Source: Microbulbifer agarilyticus S89
Lineage (GTDB): Bacteria > Pseudomonadota > Gammaproteobacteria > Pseudomonadales > Cellvibrionaceae
NCBI RefSeq assembly: GCF_000220505.1
Contig: NZ_AFPJ01000037.1
Span: 1-64,000, forward strand
Direction: 5' to 3'
Length of the DNA: 64,000 nt
Positions within the stretch are counted from its first letter, which is position 1, and every line of letters begins with the position of its first letter. Below, in pieces: positions 61,617 through 64,000 of this stretch. A program made the translations under genes and the position numbers. The notes beneath the pieces are model-generated. The model saw nothing but the letters and a program-made list of their open reading frames with translations. It made no database searches and had not been told where the DNA came from.

Positions 61617-62792
61617 TTATTTCTGTAGCAAGGTGCACACGGCATCTGCGGCCTTCTCCGAGGCGTTGCGACGCAATTCCTGATGCATTTCGCTGAACTC
61701 GCGACGCAGGCGATCGCCAAGCAAGGGGTCGTCAAAATAATTCAGCACCGCGCCGCCCAGAGCTTCAGGCGTGGCATCATCTTGCAGGATTTCTGGCACC
61801 AGCTCGCGCTGCGCCAGCAGATTGGGCAGCGAAACCCAGGGCGTATGCAACATACGGGAGAAAATGGCGTAGGACAGTGTCGCCATTTTATAAGCCACGA
61901 CCATCGGTTTGTTCATGAGCATGGTCTCAAGCGTCGCGGTACCCGATGCGATCAACACCGCATCCGCAGCCGCCAGCGCCTGCTGCGAATTACCGTCGAG
62001 CAACGTCAGCGATAACTCGCTTGCCCCCGGCAACTCAGCAATTTGCTGCTCCAGTTGCTGCCGCCGTTCAGCGCTAGCCGCCGGCAGCACAAACTTCAAT
62101 GCAGGACGCCGCTGCTGACACCAGATTGCAGACTGCAGAAAGAGCGGCCCGAGCAAGCGCACCTCGCCACCGCGACTCCCCGGCAATAACGCCACCACCT
62201 GATCATCCGCCGCAAATCCCAGGGACTGTCGTGCGGCCTCCACATCGACTTCGAGTGGGATCTCATCGGCCAACGGATGCCCGACAAAACTCACCGGTAC
62301 ATCGTGCTCGCGGTAAAAGTCTGCCTCAAACGGCAGCAGCGTGAGCATGTGGTCCACAGCGCGGGCAATTTTCTTGATACGCCCGCGGCGCCACGCCCAC
62401 ACCGAAGGGCTGACGTAATGCACCGTGGGAATACCTGCGCCGCGCAGCGCCTCTTCTAGGCCGAGATTGAAATCCGGGGAATCAATGCCGATAAAAACAT
62501 CGGGAGGGTTGGCGATAAAATGTTCGCGCAGGGTACGGCGGATCTTGAGCAGCTCGGGCAGGCGCTTCAGCGGCTCAACCAGCCCCATTACCGAGAGCCG
62601 CTCCATGGGAAACAGGGACTCGGCACCCAGGGCCTGCATACGCGGCCCCGCAATACCGACCACCTCGACAGAGTCGAATCGCTTTTGCAGCGCCTGAATC
62701 AGGCCCGCACCGAGAATATCACCAGAGGCTTCACCGGCAAGCATGCCGACACGCAACGTTTCCCCGTACGGCTTTACCGGCTTGTTGCTCAA
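61617..62792 (-). CDS. lpxB: Lipid-A-disaccharide synthase
   Basis: A 391-residue peripheral membrane glycosyltransferase (GT19) joining UDP-2,3-diacylglucosamine and lipid X. '[19 protein letters not shown]', '[16 protein letters not shown]', '[15 protein letters not shown]' and '[18 protein letters not shown]' are family blocks. The start is a TTG at 62792 that overlaps the lpxA TGA (TTGA), so coupling is tight. Confidence 0.97.
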   Translation of the reverse strand: MSNKPVKPYGETLRVGMLAGEASGDILGAGLIQALQKRFDSVEVVGIAGPRMQALGAESLFPMERLSVMGLVEPLKRLPELLKIRRTLREHFIANPPDVFIGIDSPDFNLGLEEALRGAGIPTVHYVSPSVWAWRRGRIKKIARAVDHMLTLLPFEADFYREHDVPVSFVGHPLADEIPLEVDVEAARQSLGFAADDQVVALLPGSRGGEVRLLGPLFLQSAIWCQQRRPALKFVLPAASAERRQQLEQQIAELPGASELSLTLLDGNSQQALAAADAVLIASGTATLETMLMNKPMVVAYKMATLSYAIFSRMLHTPWVSLPNLLAQRELVPEILQDDATPEALGGAVLNYFDDPLLGDRLRREFSEMHQELRRNASEKAADAVCTLLQK

Positions 62793-63568
62793 CGGACAAT
62801 CCCACGGGTGGAATTTTGCAGGGAATCAATCCAGGGCTGAATGGCTGCGGACTCCTGTCGCAACTGCGCCAGTGACTCCAACGCCTCATCGGTAGTGAGC
62901 CCGCGGCGATAGACAATTTTGTAGGCTTTATTGATCAGCGCGATATCTTCACGCGTAAATCCACGGCGACGCAGCCCTTCGGCGTTGATGGTTTTCGCTT
63001 CGGCTGGATTGCCCGCGACCATCACATAGGCCGGAACGTCCTTGCCGATGCCGGCCCCCATTCCGGTGAATGCGTGCTCACCGATCGTGCAGTGCTGGTG
63101 CACCAGGGTATAGCCGCTCAGGATCGCCCAATCGCGCACATACACGTGGCCCGCCAGGGCAACATTGTTTACCAGAATCGTGTTGTTACCAATCACACTG
63201 TCGTGACCAATATGCGCATAGGCCATCAGCAGGTTATCGTTGCCAATGGTGGTTTCCCCGCGATCCTGCACGGTGCCGCGGTGGATAGTGACACCTTCAC
63301 GGATGACGTTGTTGTCGCCAATCACCAGGGTGGTTGGCTCGTCCTGGTACTTTTTGTCTGGGGTATCCTGGCCGACGCTGGAAAACTGGTAGATGCGGTT
63401 GTTTTTTCCCAGTTTGGTAGGCCCGCTCAGCACCACGTGGGACGCGATCTCACAACCATCGCCGATCTCCACATCGGGTCCAACAACGCTGTATGGGCCA
63501 ATTTGCACGCCTTCTCCGATCACTGCCGAATCATCGACAATGGCAGTTGGGTGAATCTTGGTCTGCAT
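62789..63568 (-). CDS. lpxA: UDP-N-acetylglucosamine acyltransferase
   Basis: A 259-residue trimeric left-handed beta-helix enzyme, the first committed step of lipid A synthesis. Hexapeptide repeats run through the N-terminal two thirds ('[20 protein letters not shown]'), the catalytic histidine lies in '[16 protein letters not shown]', and a helical C-terminal domain follows ('[15 protein letters not shown]'). GAGGAG lies about 11 bases before the ATG at 63568. Confidence 0.98.
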   Translation of the reverse strand: MQTKIHPTAIVDDSAVIGEGVQIGPYSVVGPDVEIGDGCEIASHVVLSGPTKLGKNNRIYQFSSVGQDTPDKKYQDEPTTLVIGDNNVIREGVTIHRGTVQDRGETTIGNDNLLMAYAHIGHDSVIGNNTILVNNVALAGHVYVRDWAILSGYTLVHQHCTIGEHAFTGMGAGIGKDVPAYVMVAGNPAEAKTINAEGLRRRGFTREDIALINKAYKIVYRRGLTTDEALESLAQLRQESAAIQPWIDSLQNSTRGIVR

Positions 63569-63711
63569 GCTGTGGCTTTCTCCTCACCGGATCGATACGC
63601 GATCGACTGAACACCACGCTGCGAACGGAAGCCCGCACTCTGGCGCCAGAAACTACGGCGATAACTTTACCCGCGAATCGCGAATATAAAAAATCAATTT
63701 GGTCACATTGA

Positions 63712-63729
63712 TGCCAGCCCGAGCTGGCA
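63712..63729. repeat. Hairpin between fabZ and lpxA
   Basis: A perfect 7-bp stem TGCCAGC / GCTGGCA (63712-63718 with 63723-63729) with a 4-base loop lies in the 198-bp fabZ-lpxA gap. A T-run on the minus strand follows only about 20 bases later, so terminator function is unlikely. Confidence 0.4.
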
Positions 63730-63766
63730 GGGGTCCGTGAGGCCCCGCGCGCCCTGCCTGCAGCGC

Positions 63767-64000
63767 TCAGATCTTCCTCACCGCGCACAGGATATCGGCA
63801 GAGGCCGCCAGCTCACCATCTACGCTCGCCTTGCCGGCAAACTTCCAGATACCGCGGCGTTCGGACACAACTTCCGACTCGAGCTGCAGGCGGTCCCCCG
63901 GCACAACCTGACGCTTGAAGCGCACGTTGTCGATGCCGGCAAACAGGTACAAATAGCCGTCTTCCGGTTTTTGCCCCAGGGTCTTGAAGCCGAGGATGCC
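63767..64000 (-). CDS. fabZ: 3-hydroxyacyl-ACP dehydratase FabZ (5' part outside the window)
   Basis: The 78 C-terminal codons of FabZ; the start lies beyond position 64000. The visible part begins '[15 protein letters not shown]' and includes '[19 protein letters not shown]', the conserved substrate-tunnel region, and ends 'ILCAVRKI'. FabZ dehydrates 3-hydroxyacyl-ACP in fatty-acid synthesis and competes with LpxA/LpxC for the C14 acyl pool. Its place before lpxA-lpxB is the standard order. Confidence 0.95.
   Translation of the reverse strand, partial: GILGFKTLGQKPEDGYLYLFAGIDNVRFKRQVVPGDRLQLESEVVSERRGIWKFAGKASVDGELAASADILCAVRKI

Overview
The window is 64 kb of a gram-negative gammaproteobacterial chromosome. 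The evidence is a complete lipid A branch (fabZ, lpxA, lpxB), a sigma-E/RseABC envelope-stress locus with a MucD-type periplasmic protease, SdhE and YgfX, and an RF2 gene with the classic frameshift site. Gene order resembles Pseudomonas: BarA/GacS divergent from cysM-relA-mazG; rpoE-rseA-rseB-rseC then mucD-lepA-lepB-rnc-era-recO; dsbC-hom-thrC-recJ; rpsP-rimM-trmD-rplS beside ffh. GC content looks moderately high. I infer a marine Cellvibrionales or Microbulbifer-like organism, but no species marker is present. TTG and GTG starts are frequent (relA, era, lpxB, corB, lepA, rnc, nadB, thrC, hom, rimM).

Layout. 1-3.75 kb: a plus-strand envelope group of a PH-domain membrane protein, two PliG-like secreted proteins flanking a lipase, and a small MscS channel. 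3.85-13.05 kb, minus strand: trpS, a DUF3524 (queuosine-mannosyltransferase-like) glycosyltransferase, a beta-hydroxyacid dehydrogenase, uppP, tsaB, a histone-H1-like DNA-binding protein, hemH, adk, mazG. 13.1-19.4 kb: relA and cysM, divergent from a BarA/GacS-type hybrid kinase. 19.4-26.7 kb: recO, era, rnc, DUF4845, lepB, lepA, mucD. 26.9-28.6 kb: a murein-peptide amidase and a dipeptide epimerase placed inside the sigma-E locus. 28.9-32.0 kb: rseC, rseB, rseA, rpoE. 32.2-36.6 kb: nadB, ygfX/sdhE, ygfZ, ung. 36.6-43.4 kb: an Fe-S uracil-DNA glycosylase, a phytase-esterase-like propeller protein, yajQ, yaeQ, a lemA/TPM/TPM/PDZ group and a beta-barrel protein. 43.6-48.8 kb: lysS, prfB, a lipoprotein and two exporters. 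48.9-54.6 kb: recJ, thrC, hom, dsbC. 54.9-58.6 kb: rplS, trmD, rimM, rpsP, ffh. 58.8-64 kb: a CcsA-like protein, corB, rnhB, lpxB, lpxA and a cut fabZ.

Most of the content is conserved housekeeping. No phage, insertion-sequence transposase, CRISPR array, rRNA or tRNA gene was seen. The less ordinary signals are regulatory or architectural: (1) a terminator-like hairpin after rpoE plus a sigma-E-type promoter directly before rseA; (2) an intrinsic-terminator-like hairpin inside the first codons of rseB; (3) a 97-bp element with perfect 22-bp terminal inverted repeats between prfB and lysS; (4) a BarA/GacS kinase with degenerate ATP-binding motifs; (5) murein-peptide recycling genes inside the sigma-E locus; (6) PliG-like proteins paired around a lipase; (7) tandem hairpins in the rpsP leader. 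I found no clearly new multi-gene defence or biosynthetic system.
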